A DNA stretch of 20,719 nucleotides from a virus: positions 1-20,719 of the IMG/VR virus record IMGVR_UViG_3300025131_000531; one strand, given 5' to 3'. The translations under genes were made by a program, and so were the position numbers. Position 1 is the first letter of the stretch. The number at the start of each line of letters is the position of its first letter. Below, piece after piece: positions 14,403-20,719 of the stretch. The notes below the pieces were generated by a model that had not been told where the DNA came from, searched no databases, and saw only the letters and a program-made list of their open reading frames with translations.

Positions 14403-17400
14403 TGGCAGATAGAATAAAACAATATCAACAAAGCGTCTTTGACACTATGCCCGAGGACCAAGGACCAGCGGATAAAAAATTTGTTGACACTTCGTCAACA
14501 GGCATACCTATTACCCAAGCTCAAAAAATTATAGGACAGAATCAATTTCTAGCGACGGACACACTAATAGCACCTTTCCAAAAACTTGGTAACATGGCAA
14601 TTCCATTTGCGTCTCCTTTCGGTAAAAGCAACCCGTGGTTGATGAGCCAGGAAGACAAAAAGATTCAAGAATCACGTGAAGTTAATTCTGCTGCTTATGT
14701 TAAAAGAAAAGAAAACGTAAAAGATCAACTTGCCACGATATTTGATAAGGCACAGAAAAGATATGAAGAAACAGGTGATACAAAGTATCAACAGATGGCT
14801 CTTCAAGCAAAGACTGACATCCTCGCAGCTTCAGGTTTAACTGATGCTGATTTCCTACCCGTCGGTGCTGATACGTACCGACTCTATGATGAGTTTGGTT
14901 TGTTTACAAACGAACCTAATCCTTATCCAATGGTTGAAGCAGGCATGCATTTCGGAGCTGGATTGAAAGGAAGTCTTTACGGATGGAATGGTGGACTGAT
15001 TAAAAAATTTGCTAAAGGTGCAGGAAAAGGATTTATTAAAGGAAAAGGTGGATGGTTAGGACGTGTTGTAAGTAGTGTTGTTCATGGCGCCGTTGCCGTG
15101 GGTGCAGCTGACTTTGGATATGAAATGATTCTGGATGCAATGAACCGTGCAGGGAAAGCGAAGGCTTTTCTTTCCATGCCAAAAGCACAAAGAAATAAAG
15201 TTGTTGATGATTCCATCTCACCTTGGCTGGATAAAGCCTTGCAGGTGGGAGTGGATCCTCTTCTGGAAAAATTACCTGAGCGTTTGACGTTTGGTGATGA
15301 AGGAATTAACAGGCCAGAACTAGGAAGCTTTTCAGACCTTACTCCACACAGATTCAATCCTTTCAAAGCGGAAGGAAAACCTACACGTATCGCTAACGCA
15401 GTGGATGCGGCAATGGTAGACGCTGCCATTAGTACAGCTTTCTTTGGCATTCGACCGGCTTATATGGGCTTCAAGAAATTTGGTGGATGGTTAGGTGGCA
15501 TGAAAACAACACCTCCAGGTGCAGCAAGTAGCGTCTATAAAGGAAAGGACGCAGCGACAAAAGAATTATATGAGGATTTTGGAACGGAAACAGGGGAAGA
15601 ATTGGTGGCAGCTGAAAAAGCACTACAAAAATTTGATCCAGAAGAAGGTATGTTCATTGGAACAAAGGGGCGCGCAATCGTTCCGTGGGGTGGAAAAACT
15701 TTCCTCCCTGTAAAAGAAACAGTTCAAATGAATATTCCATTCATTGGAAAAGCATTAACACGTTTGGCAAATTCCAAAGCATTCAACTGGCTAGGGCCTA
15801 AATCCAACAGGTCAGATGAGTGGTTACCACCACTGGAAACAATTCCAGGAACAACTCTTCCACGATTTGCTGTATCAGGTAGACCATACATGGATGTTTA
15901 TATTGCGATGATGTCGCGTGTACCATTTGTTGGTAGACCAATCCAAGCAACACTACAAGTAGCAGGTGAAGCACAAAAAATAAGAATGATGGAAATGATT
16001 GGTCGCTTTGCACCGTATGTAGAAACAGCGGAAATGGGAGTGGACTATATTAAACTTGCTAACAAGCAGGCGCAAGGATTCAGGAAAGTGGCGCAGCAAT
16101 ATGATCAACAAATTTTAGACGCTGCAAAATCAGCAGGTGCGATTGTTGATGATGCATCACTGGTTCAAACAGCAAAAAACATTGTCTTTAACAATCAAAA
16201 AAGAGGAGCATTAAGTTCTGAATTTTCAAACTTCTTACAGAAAAATATTCTCAAGCCACCGCAAGGATGGACACCTGGCACAACTCTCTTGACACCAGGA
16301 AAAAGAACCGTGGGTGACATGTACAAATTAAAACGTCTCATGGATAGTGGCTATGAACGATGGTCTAAGAGTCCAGAGGTTGGATCAATTTATGATGATA
16401 TTAATTCAATCTACAAAGCATTCGAGACGGACATTGGAAGTCTGAACAACACACCTTTCTCCAATGTGACTAAACTGTGGACGGAATATGAAAATTTCCT
16501 TTCCAAAGGAATGCTTATCTGGGGAACAGATGCAGGCAAGCAGTTAGGAAACGTTAAAAGATTTGGATGGAACGTGGCCCTTGAGACACCACAGAAAGCA
16601 ACGGACATGTCCAAGAACTTATGGAATACGTTAGCGAAATCAACTGACACAGGTGCTTTCGTTGAAAGCAACCTTACGGCATTAAGAAACATCGTGGGTG
16701 ATAAAGCCTACAACAAAGGACTAGGACACTACCTTGCCAATACTTTTAAAAACTCAATGAAGAATGTGGAAGGTATTGAATACTTTGATTCAAAGGTTAT
16801 CAGTAAAGCCCTAGGAATAGGACAAGCTGGATCCCCTCTTCAAACACTTTTCAAAAAGGCATTACCTGGCCCAACAGTAACAGAATTTAAAATATTTAAT
16901 CCTAAAACACGACAAATGGAAAATTGGTATGATGATTTGTGGGGTAAGATTGATCCAAGCATTCCAAAAGATCATATTAAGGCTTACAACAGTCGTCTTC
17001 CTACGTACAAGGATTTTGAAAACCTATCAAAGGTTCTCGATCGAACGTTCAAGCATGGCATGCCATCAATGAGCACGTTCCTTGCACGTTCAGCCGTGCT
17101 CCAAGGACCAGGAGGTGCGCTTAAGTCAAGTTCACCAATGGGAAATGTAGTGGCGGCGTTAGGAACCGCAGCTGCGGCACAGAGTAGTGCAATACTTGCA
17201 TTAGTTCCTTTCTTTGGCATGCGTTTTGCCGGTAGAGTTTTTGCATCCCCTATTACAATGCGTAACTGGACAAATGCAATGGATGATACACTACCAACAC
17301 AGATTAGGGTTCGAAACATGTTGCGTTTGTTCCAGGAAATGCCTGATGAATATGAAGAATGGACTGTAACCATACAGGATATGGAAGAAGCCAACAGGAA

Positions 17401-17839
17401 TCAAAACTTAAGAAACCAAAACAAAAATTCAATCAAGGATATTGCTGATACCATTATGAATCAGGCACCCCAAGTACTACAGAATGTGGACCAAATGACA
17501 CCGGAGGTTTTAAAAAGACCTATTGGTGACTCACTGGGCATTACAGGACGAGAACAGCCAGCTCCTCCAGTGGAATATGATGACAGTACTTATTCCACAG
17601 GACAGACAACAGGTTCATCCATCACGAACAGCGGTGTAATGAATTCACAGGCTGCGGGACAATTATATACAGGCAATACAGATGCTGCACTAGCAAGTCA
17701 GTACGGAGGAATGAATCAAGGTGGAGTCGTCAGCGACCTCAACCCAGTGATGGGGAACGACGGAAAGTTTACGACACCACAAAAAGGAATACAGGACAAT
17801 CCTTTCCTTAAACAAGCGAAGGATAAGGGAGTTATATAA
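14402..17839 (+). CDS. Very large putative internal virion / DNA-ejection protein (1145 residues)
   Basis: This is the largest gene in the window. The N-terminal 200 residues are soluble with a charged helix around residues 80-140. Residues of about 195-245 are Gly/Lys/Ala-rich and hydrophobic (LIKKFAKGAGKGFIKG, then VVSSVVHGAVAVGAADFGY), which could be membrane-active. A long helix-rich centre follows. A second strongly hydrophobic, Ala-rich stretch lies at about residues 913-947 (VVAALGTAAAAQSSAILALV). The tail is Gln/Asn-rich and ends with GGVVSDLNPVMGNDGKFTTP. Two separated hydrophobic stretches in a giant helical protein beside another large virion candidate fit an ejection protein that forms a trans-envelope conduit. 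No lytic transglycosylase motif was seen. It overlaps the genes on both sides by one base. Confidence 0.5.
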   Translation: MADRIKQYQQSVFDTMPEDQGPADKKFVDTSSTGIPITQAQKIIGQNQFLATDTLIAPFQKLGNMAIPFASPFGKSNPWLMSQEDKKIQESREVNSAAYVKRKENVKDQLATIFDKAQKRYEETGDTKYQQMALQAKTDILAASGLTDADFLPVGADTYRLYDEFGLFTNEPNPYPMVEAGMHFGAGLKGSLYGWNGGLIKKFAKGAGKGFIKGKGGWLGRVVSSVVHGAVAVGAADFGYEMILDAMNRAGKAKAFLSMPKAQRNKVVDDSISPWLDKALQVGVDPLLEKLPERLTFGDEGINRPELGSFSDLTPHRFNPFKAEGKPTRIANAVDAAMVDAAISTAFFGIRPAYMGFKKFGGWLGGMKTTPPGAASSVYKGKDAATKELYEDFGTETGEELVAAEKALQKFDPEEGMFIGTKGRAIVPWGGKTFLPVKETVQMNIPFIGKALTRLANSKAFNWLGPKSNRSDEWLPPLETIPGTTLPRFAVSGRPYMDVYIAMMSRVPFVGRPIQATLQVAGEAQKIRMMEMIGRFAPYVETAEMGVDYIKLANKQAQGFRKVAQQYDQQILDAAKSAGAIVDDASLVQTAKNIVFNNQKRGALSSEFSNFLQKNILKPPQGWTPGTTLLTPGKRTVGDMYKLKRLMDSGYERWSKSPEVGSIYDDINSIYKAFETDIGSLNNTPFSNVTKLWTEYENFLSKGMLIWGTDAGKQLGNVKRFGWNVALETPQKATDMSKNLWNTLAKSTDTGAFVESNLTALRNIVGDKAYNKGLGHYLANTFKNSMKNVEGIEYFDSKVISKALGIGQAGSPLQTLFKKALPGPTVTEFKIFNPKTRQMENWYDDLWGKIDPSIPKDHIKAYNSRLPTYKDFENLSKVLDRTFKHGMPSMSTFLARSAVLQGPGGALKSSSPMGNVVAALGTAAAAQSSAILALVPFFGMRFAGRVFASPITMRNWTNAMDDTLPTQIRVRNMLRLFQEMPDEYEEWTVTIQDMEEANRNQNLRNQNKNSIKDIADTIMNQAPQVLQNVDQMTPEVLKRPIGDSLGITGREQPAPPVEYDDSTYSTGQTTGSSITNSGVMNSQAAGQLYTGNTDAALASQYGGMNQGGVVSDLNPVMGNDGKFTTPQKGIQDNPFLKQAKDKGVI

Positions 17840-18036
17840 TGGAAGGAGAAAAAATGGCACAGAACCGTGAAGATATTATTAAGATTAATGGTGAATTAAA
17901 ACTGATTAACCAGAAGCTGGACAATCATATTCACCATCTTTCTGAAAAGATTGATACGATCTTCAAGATTGTGTGGACAGTCTCATTCGGAGTGCTGGGT
18001 TTAATTCTCAAGGCAATTTATACGGCGATGATGTAA
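17839..18036 (+). CDS. XhlA/holin-like small membrane protein (lysis)
   Basis: This 65-residue product (60 from the inner start) has a heptad-type helix (INGELKLINQKLDNHIHHLS) followed by one membrane segment (IVWTVSFGVLGLILKAIY) close to the C-terminus. That coiled coil plus one-TM layout matches XhlA/haemolysin-type phage lysis proteins. It lies one base before the lysozyme gene, supporting a holin-like role in releasing the signal-less lysozyme. There are two possible starts. The ATG at 17839 overlaps the previous stop and has AAGGGAG upstream. The ATG at 17854 has AAGGAG five bases upstream and is probably the main one. The outer form adds MEGEK. A membrane-anchored virion protein is the main alternative. 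Confidence 0.65.
   Translation: MEGEKMAQNREDIIKINGELKLINQKLDNHIHHLSEKIDTIFKIVWTVSFGVLGLILKAIYTAMM
17843..17848 (+). promoter_or_regulatory. Internal Shine-Dalgarno for the inner start (17854) of the holin-like gene
   Basis: AAGGAG lies five bases before the ATG at 17854, within the codons of the outer frame (MEGEK). A second SD, AAGGGAG (17825-17831), precedes the outer ATG at 17839. Both starts therefore look usable. Confidence 0.6.
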
Positions 18037-18470
18037 TGAACTACGATAAATTATTAGAGTCAGTAAAAAAACACGAAGGGTTCAAGGACCATGTGTATCT
18101 GGACTCACTTTCCAAACGCACCGTGGGCTACGGCCACCTCTGCGTGGAGGACCACTGGGAAGACGGAAAAACATACGACCAGGAATATCTGGAAGACATA
18201 CTAGAAAAAGATTTACAGTCAGCAATTGATCAGACACATGACATGTGTAAGGACCTAAAGATTTCAGATGATGCGAAGACTATTATCTGTGAAATGATTT
18301 TTCAGCTTGGGGGGAGAGGAGTTTCCAAGTTTAGAAAAATGTGGGTGGCGCTTCAAGAGGATCCACCAAATTATTTTGAAGCGCACGTCCAAATGCTGGA
18401 TTCAAAATGGGCCAAACAGACATCTGCGCGCGCCCATGAGATGGCAGAACAAATGCAGAACGCAGGATAA
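18036..18470 (+). CDS. Endolysin, T4-type lysozyme (glycoside hydrolase family 24)
   Basis: This 144-residue muramidase should cleave the beta-1,4 bond between N-acetylmuramic acid and N-acetylglucosamine in peptidoglycan at the end of infection. The catalytic region is near the N-terminus: KKHEGFKDHVYLDSLSKRTV then GYGHL. Glu14, Asp23 and Thr29 are spaced exactly as Glu11, Asp20 and Thr26 of T4 lysozyme, and the VGYGH strand is present. The length is close to that of small GH24 enzymes. No signal peptide or SAR segment is visible, so export should depend on the holin-like protein upstream. The ATG at 18036 overlaps that gene's stop (TAATG) and is preferred over an in-frame ATG at 17973, which would add 21 unrelated residues read out of frame across the holin gene. 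Confidence 0.92.
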   Translation: MNYDKLLESVKKHEGFKDHVYLDSLSKRTVGYGHLCVEDHWEDGKTYDQEYLEDILEKDLQSAIDQTHDMCKDLKISDDAKTIICEMIFQLGGRGVSKFRKMWVALQEDPPNYFEAHVQMLDSKWAKQTSARAHEMAEQMQNAG

Positions 18471-18473
18471 GAT

Positions 18474-19262
18474 ATGGAAGATATAGATTCAAAATTAAAT
18501 CAACTACAGGATTTTCTCAATCAGGATTTAATCACGCAGGAAGATTTTGATAAAAAATACTCTAGTTTATATGATAGATTCACGACTGAAACCACTCCGG
18601 CCATGAAAAGTTACGCTGAATATCAACAAATGAGAGATGAGCTTATTAATAATATTATACCTATGTTTAATAAATCGGCAGCCGATGTTGGAAACATAGA
18701 TCCAATTGGAACTGATACTTTGGGAGAAATGAAGGAGTATGTAAATTCCATTACAGGACCGGAACTGGAGAAGGTTTACAATAAAATGGTAAAGACTCTA
18801 ACTCTAAATACGCAGTGGGGTGAACTTTCTCGACCGTGGGTTAATCCAAAAGGAATTGAGACAATTATTGCTGAAGGTAAAGGATTGACGGAAGCACAAT
18901 TAATGCCCGACTTATGGACAGCTTTACGTAAAGCACCGGGTGATATGATTAAACCACCGATGTTTGAAACCTATGATACAAACCAGCCATGGAAACCACA
19001 TCTGAATTTAACCCCAAGGTATTTAACTGAATTAACGGGCAATTACTCTAATATACATGAAACACCTCTATTCAATGATGATAGAGTTGATGTAGGATAT
19101 AGTAATATGGACCAAATCCACCATCCCACAAATGAATCAAATATTGGAAATTGGACACCAAAACCTCAAGGACCTCCAGGACAACCAATTAATGGTCCTC
19201 ATATTGGATATGAGTCCAGTGGAATCACATCACTACAACCAAACCCACACGGAGGATGGTAA
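18474..19262 (+). CDS. Unknown late protein with SHOCT-like N-terminal helix pair
   Basis: This 262-residue protein was not recognised as a whole. Residues 5-33 (DSKLNQLQDFLNQDLITQED, then FDKKYSSLYDRF) resemble the SHOCT pattern: a short helix, a G/D-L-I-T-x-E-E-F turn and a second short helix. This small domain mediates oligomerisation or attachment, and it is usually C-terminal. The middle is mixed helical. The last 40 residues are Pro/Gly/Asn-rich and probably disordered (GNWTPKPQGPPGQPINGPHI). Placed three bases after the lysozyme gene and before genes with the shared leader, it may be a virion or late accessory protein. The SHOCT resemblance is by eye and weak. Confidence 0.45.
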   Translation: MEDIDSKLNQLQDFLNQDLITQEDFDKKYSSLYDRFTTETTPAMKSYAEYQQMRDELINNIIPMFNKSAADVGNIDPIGTDTLGEMKEYVNSITGPELEKVYNKMVKTLTLNTQWGELSRPWVNPKGIETIIAEGKGLTEAQLMPDLWTALRKAPGDMIKPPMFETYDTNQPWKPHLNLTPRYLTELTGNYSNIHETPLFNDDRVDVGYSNMDQIHHPTNESNIGNWTPKPQGPPGQPINGPHIGYESSGITSLQPNPHGGW

Positions 19263-19780
19263 TGTACGGAATACTTAGTCAACTAGCTAAAAAAATGGGA
19301 CGCCCAGCAATGAAGCGTGTCCTTAATATTATTAAACAATACCCAGAAGCACGTCCGGTGAAAACAATAAAGTCTGAAGGGCTCCCTTACTATGGCGCCA
19401 CTGAGGAATCACGACTTGGTGCTGCGGAACATTTAGCGGAAGGCGCATCACGTTGGCTGGATCCACATCCAGGGACCTTCATGAACTATGTTCGCGGAAA
19501 GGTGAACAATGACCCGCAAAGATTTAAAAAAGTTTCGGATTTCTTCCGTGCCAATCCGGATAAAAGAAAAACAATGGATGACTGGTACCAGGAGATGGGA
19601 TCCGAAGGATGGTGGGGTCGAAGTTTCCTTGACGACATGATTGATGAAGCGGAAACAACGGCGATGTCCCTTGAGGATCTCGCAGCTGCGGAGCTCTCAC
19701 GTGTCGGTAAAAAACCCTATTCAACATCAGGAATCAACCGTTATCTGACCAAAGAATATAAAGACTTGCTGGGGGACTAA
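19262..19780 (+). CDS. Unknown late protein with shared hydrophobic/basic N-terminal leader (172 residues)
   Basis: The start chosen is the ATG at 19262, overlapping the previous stop and six bases after a GGAGG. An ATG two codons earlier lacks spacing from that SD. The N-terminus (MYGILSQLAKKMGRPAMKR) is of the same type as those of the next two genes and of the gene at 12366. The rest is charged and probably helical, with a basic stretch (KKVSDFFRANPDKRKTMDD) and an acidic one (DDMIDEAETTAMSLEDLAAA). No catalytic motif was seen. It is GC-richer than the gene that follows. A packaged virion-associated protein is a hypothesis based on the leader only. Confidence 0.5.
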   Translation: MYGILSQLAKKMGRPAMKRVLNIIKQYPEARPVKTIKSEGLPYYGATEESRLGAAEHLAEGASRWLDPHPGTFMNYVRGKVNNDPQRFKKVSDFFRANPDKRKTMDDWYQEMGSEGWWGRSFLDDMIDEAETTAMSLEDLAAAELSRVGKKPYSTSGINRYLTKEYKDLLGD

Positions 19781-20514
19781 TGTATAAAGGAATAGCAAAT
19801 TTATTAGCTAAACTAGCATTAAAAAGAGCTGGAGTGAAAATGACTCGTTTAGATGGGTCAATGAGGAATCTTCCAATTAAATTAGATAATGAGGCTTTGC
19901 CACCTCCTGATGTATTAAAATTTTTATTACCGCAGGCAAAAGATTTAACTGGTATGCCATTTTTTCCACCTAAAGGAGGTGTGACACCTGCTATGTTTAA
20001 ACAATTCAAAAAACATGACTATAGCAAACATCCAGCTATAAGAGCTTTAATGAAGGACACATACAGCGGAAAAATTAGAAATATATTTAGAGGAGAAACT
20101 ATGTTTCCTGATAAAAAACTTATTTCTGAAGCTGGATTATCAGTAGGTAAAAAACCAGGTACCTGGTGGAGTACTTCACCATGGGAATCAGCTGATTATG
20201 CGATACGCCCAAGTAAAGGAATCATGGGAGCATCTATTAATAATCCAGGTGTTATGAGAAGAATTCCAATGAATAGAAAATTAGAAGATTTACCCGAAGG
20301 TTTTATTAGGGGAAAATCACCTACTCATATTCATCCAACACAGGCAGCTATAGATGATTCAAAAATTTCTATGGTTTATTCTGTTGTAAGTAGATTAAGA
20401 GACATGGGATGGAGTAAAGCGCAAATTTTTAAATACGTGCGAATGATAATGAACAAGAAAAACGCAGCCGGAAAGCGCGACTGGATGCTATATAATCGTG
20501 GCGGAATGGTATAA
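19780..20514 (+). CDS. Unknown late protein with shared leader and a possible ADP-ribosyltransferase-like core
   Basis: This 244-residue protein starts MYKGIANLLAKLALKRAGVK, the same leader type as its neighbours. Residues 98-107 (KIRNIFRGET) and 125-141 (KPGTWWSTSPWESADYA) look like the first two signature elements of R-S-E-type ADP-ribosyltransferases: an Arg on a strand (Arg104), then a W-S-T-S strand (131-133) followed by a helix with A-x-x-Y-A (Tyr140). A clear catalytic ExE motif was not found; Glu169 is in a possible region but unconvincing. The domain may be degenerate or structural. An ADP-ribosylating effector packaged in the virion has a precedent in T4 Alt, but this call is by eye. 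It is more A/T-rich than the gene before it and overlaps both neighbours by one base. Confidence 0.45.
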   Translation: MYKGIANLLAKLALKRAGVKMTRLDGSMRNLPIKLDNEALPPPDVLKFLLPQAKDLTGMPFFPPKGGVTPAMFKQFKKHDYSKHPAIRALMKDTYSGKIRNIFRGETMFPDKKLISEAGLSVGKKPGTWWSTSPWESADYAIRPSKGIMGASINNPGVMRRIPMNRKLEDLPEGFIRGKSPTHIHPTQAAIDDSKISMVYSVVSRLRDMGWSKAQIFKYVRMIMNKKNAAGKRDWMLYNRGGMV

Positions 20515-20719
20515 TGTGGGGAGGACTCGCATCACTGCTGGCCAAGCTGGCTGCTAAACAAGCGGCTAAAAAATCTAAAGGCCTTTCATCATTAGGTAAA
20601 ACATTCCCTAGACACCTGAGGACTAAACCCAGGACTAATCTATCAGATCTAAAAAATGTTTTAACAAAACATATAACTAAACATAATCCAATAGACATGG
20701 GCTCAGACGTAGCAGCGGC
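20514..20719 (+). CDS. Partial late protein with shared leader (3' end outside window)
   Basis: An ATG overlapping the previous stop opens a frame that runs off the window end with 68 complete codons visible. The start (MWGGLASLLAKLAAKQAAKK) is the clearest match to the leader of the 19780 product, sharing G-(I/L)-A-x-L-L-A-K-L-A-x-K at the same positions. The following residues are very basic (SKGLSSLGKTFPRHLRTKPR). Nothing can be said about the rest of the protein. Confidence 0.6.
   Translation, partial: MWGGLASLLAKLAAKQAAKKSKGLSSLGKTFPRHLRTKPRTNLSDLKNVLTKHITKHNPIDMGSDVAA

Noticed and set aside
9490-14462. Similarity between the N-termini of the 341- and 1145-residue proteins (YKQAFDTMKG versus YQQSVFDTMPE)
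   Set aside because: Only about eight residues are alike, with a one-residue gap, and nothing follows. This is likely chance, although both are internal-protein candidates.
16984-17394. Minus-strand frame of 136 codons inside the 1145-residue gene
   Set aside because: The sense frame is continuous, with consistent codon use and junctions. The antisense frame has no SD or recognisable motif, and no other gene in the window is on the minus strand.
17973-18035. Upstream ATG extension of the lysozyme (extra 21 residues)
   Set aside because: The extension is read across the holin-like gene in another frame and gives no signal sequence. The ATG at 18036 sits on the usual TAATG overlap and matches the N-terminus of T4-type lysozymes.
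1-20719. CRISPR array, tRNA genes, attachment sites, phage promoters and intrinsic terminators
   Set aside because: Short inter-gene gaps leave little room. I saw no spaced repeats, cloverleaf, GC-rich hairpin followed by a T-run, or recurring promoter-like motif that could be defended.

Overview
The window is a densely packed, all plus-strand stretch of the late (structural, lysis and possible cargo) region of a tailed double-stranded DNA bacteriophage. I see no plasmid or chromosomal housekeeping genes, tRNAs, integrase, transposase or CRISPR array. Many genes overlap by one base (TAATG) or are separated by fewer than ten bases. The style of the proteins resembles marine podovirus-like phages of oligotrophic bacteria: C1q-like fibres, a 22-residue repeat protein, a beta-rich nozzle/stabilisation-like protein, very large internal-protein candidates and a T4-type lysozyme. 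The host and exact phage group cannot be fixed from the sequence alone.

Positions 1-5766 hold a fibre cassette. It starts with the C-terminus of a tail fibre carrying an S74-chaperone-like tail. A jelly-roll-type tail protein, an adaptor-like protein and a series of short fibre genes follow; the fibre genes share N-terminal modules but have different, often C1q-like, C-termini. Small proteins that may be fibre-assembly or tip partners sit between them. One C1q gene survives only as a 39-codon internal-deletion remnant, flanked by a 56-bp perfect direct repeat shared with an intact paralogue. The cassette ends with the 22-residue repeat protein.

Positions 5775-9490 hold a fibre-like protein, a 629-residue structural protein with a probable nozzle/DNA-stabilisation role, and three small conserved-looking proteins. 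Positions 9490-17839 encode five large proteins (341, 378, 234, 678 and 1145 residues), the best candidates for internal virion or ejection proteins. Positions 17839-18470 form a compact lysis module: a one-helix XhlA/holin-like protein with two possible starts, then a GH24 lysozyme with an E-D-T triad spaced as in T4 lysozyme.

Positions 18474-20719 hold four late genes of unknown function, the last cut by the window end. Three of them, together with the 678-residue internal-protein candidate, begin with a similar short hydrophobic/basic leader (consensus roughly M-x-x-G-I/L-A-x-L-L-A-K-L). The 244-residue protein also shows R...STS...YA features reminiscent of an ADP-ribosyltransferase fold. 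The most interesting hypothesis from this window is that the shared leader marks proteins packaged in the virion and delivered with the DNA. This is inference. No promoter or intrinsic terminator could be supported, and no gene-free stretch exceeds about 175 bases.
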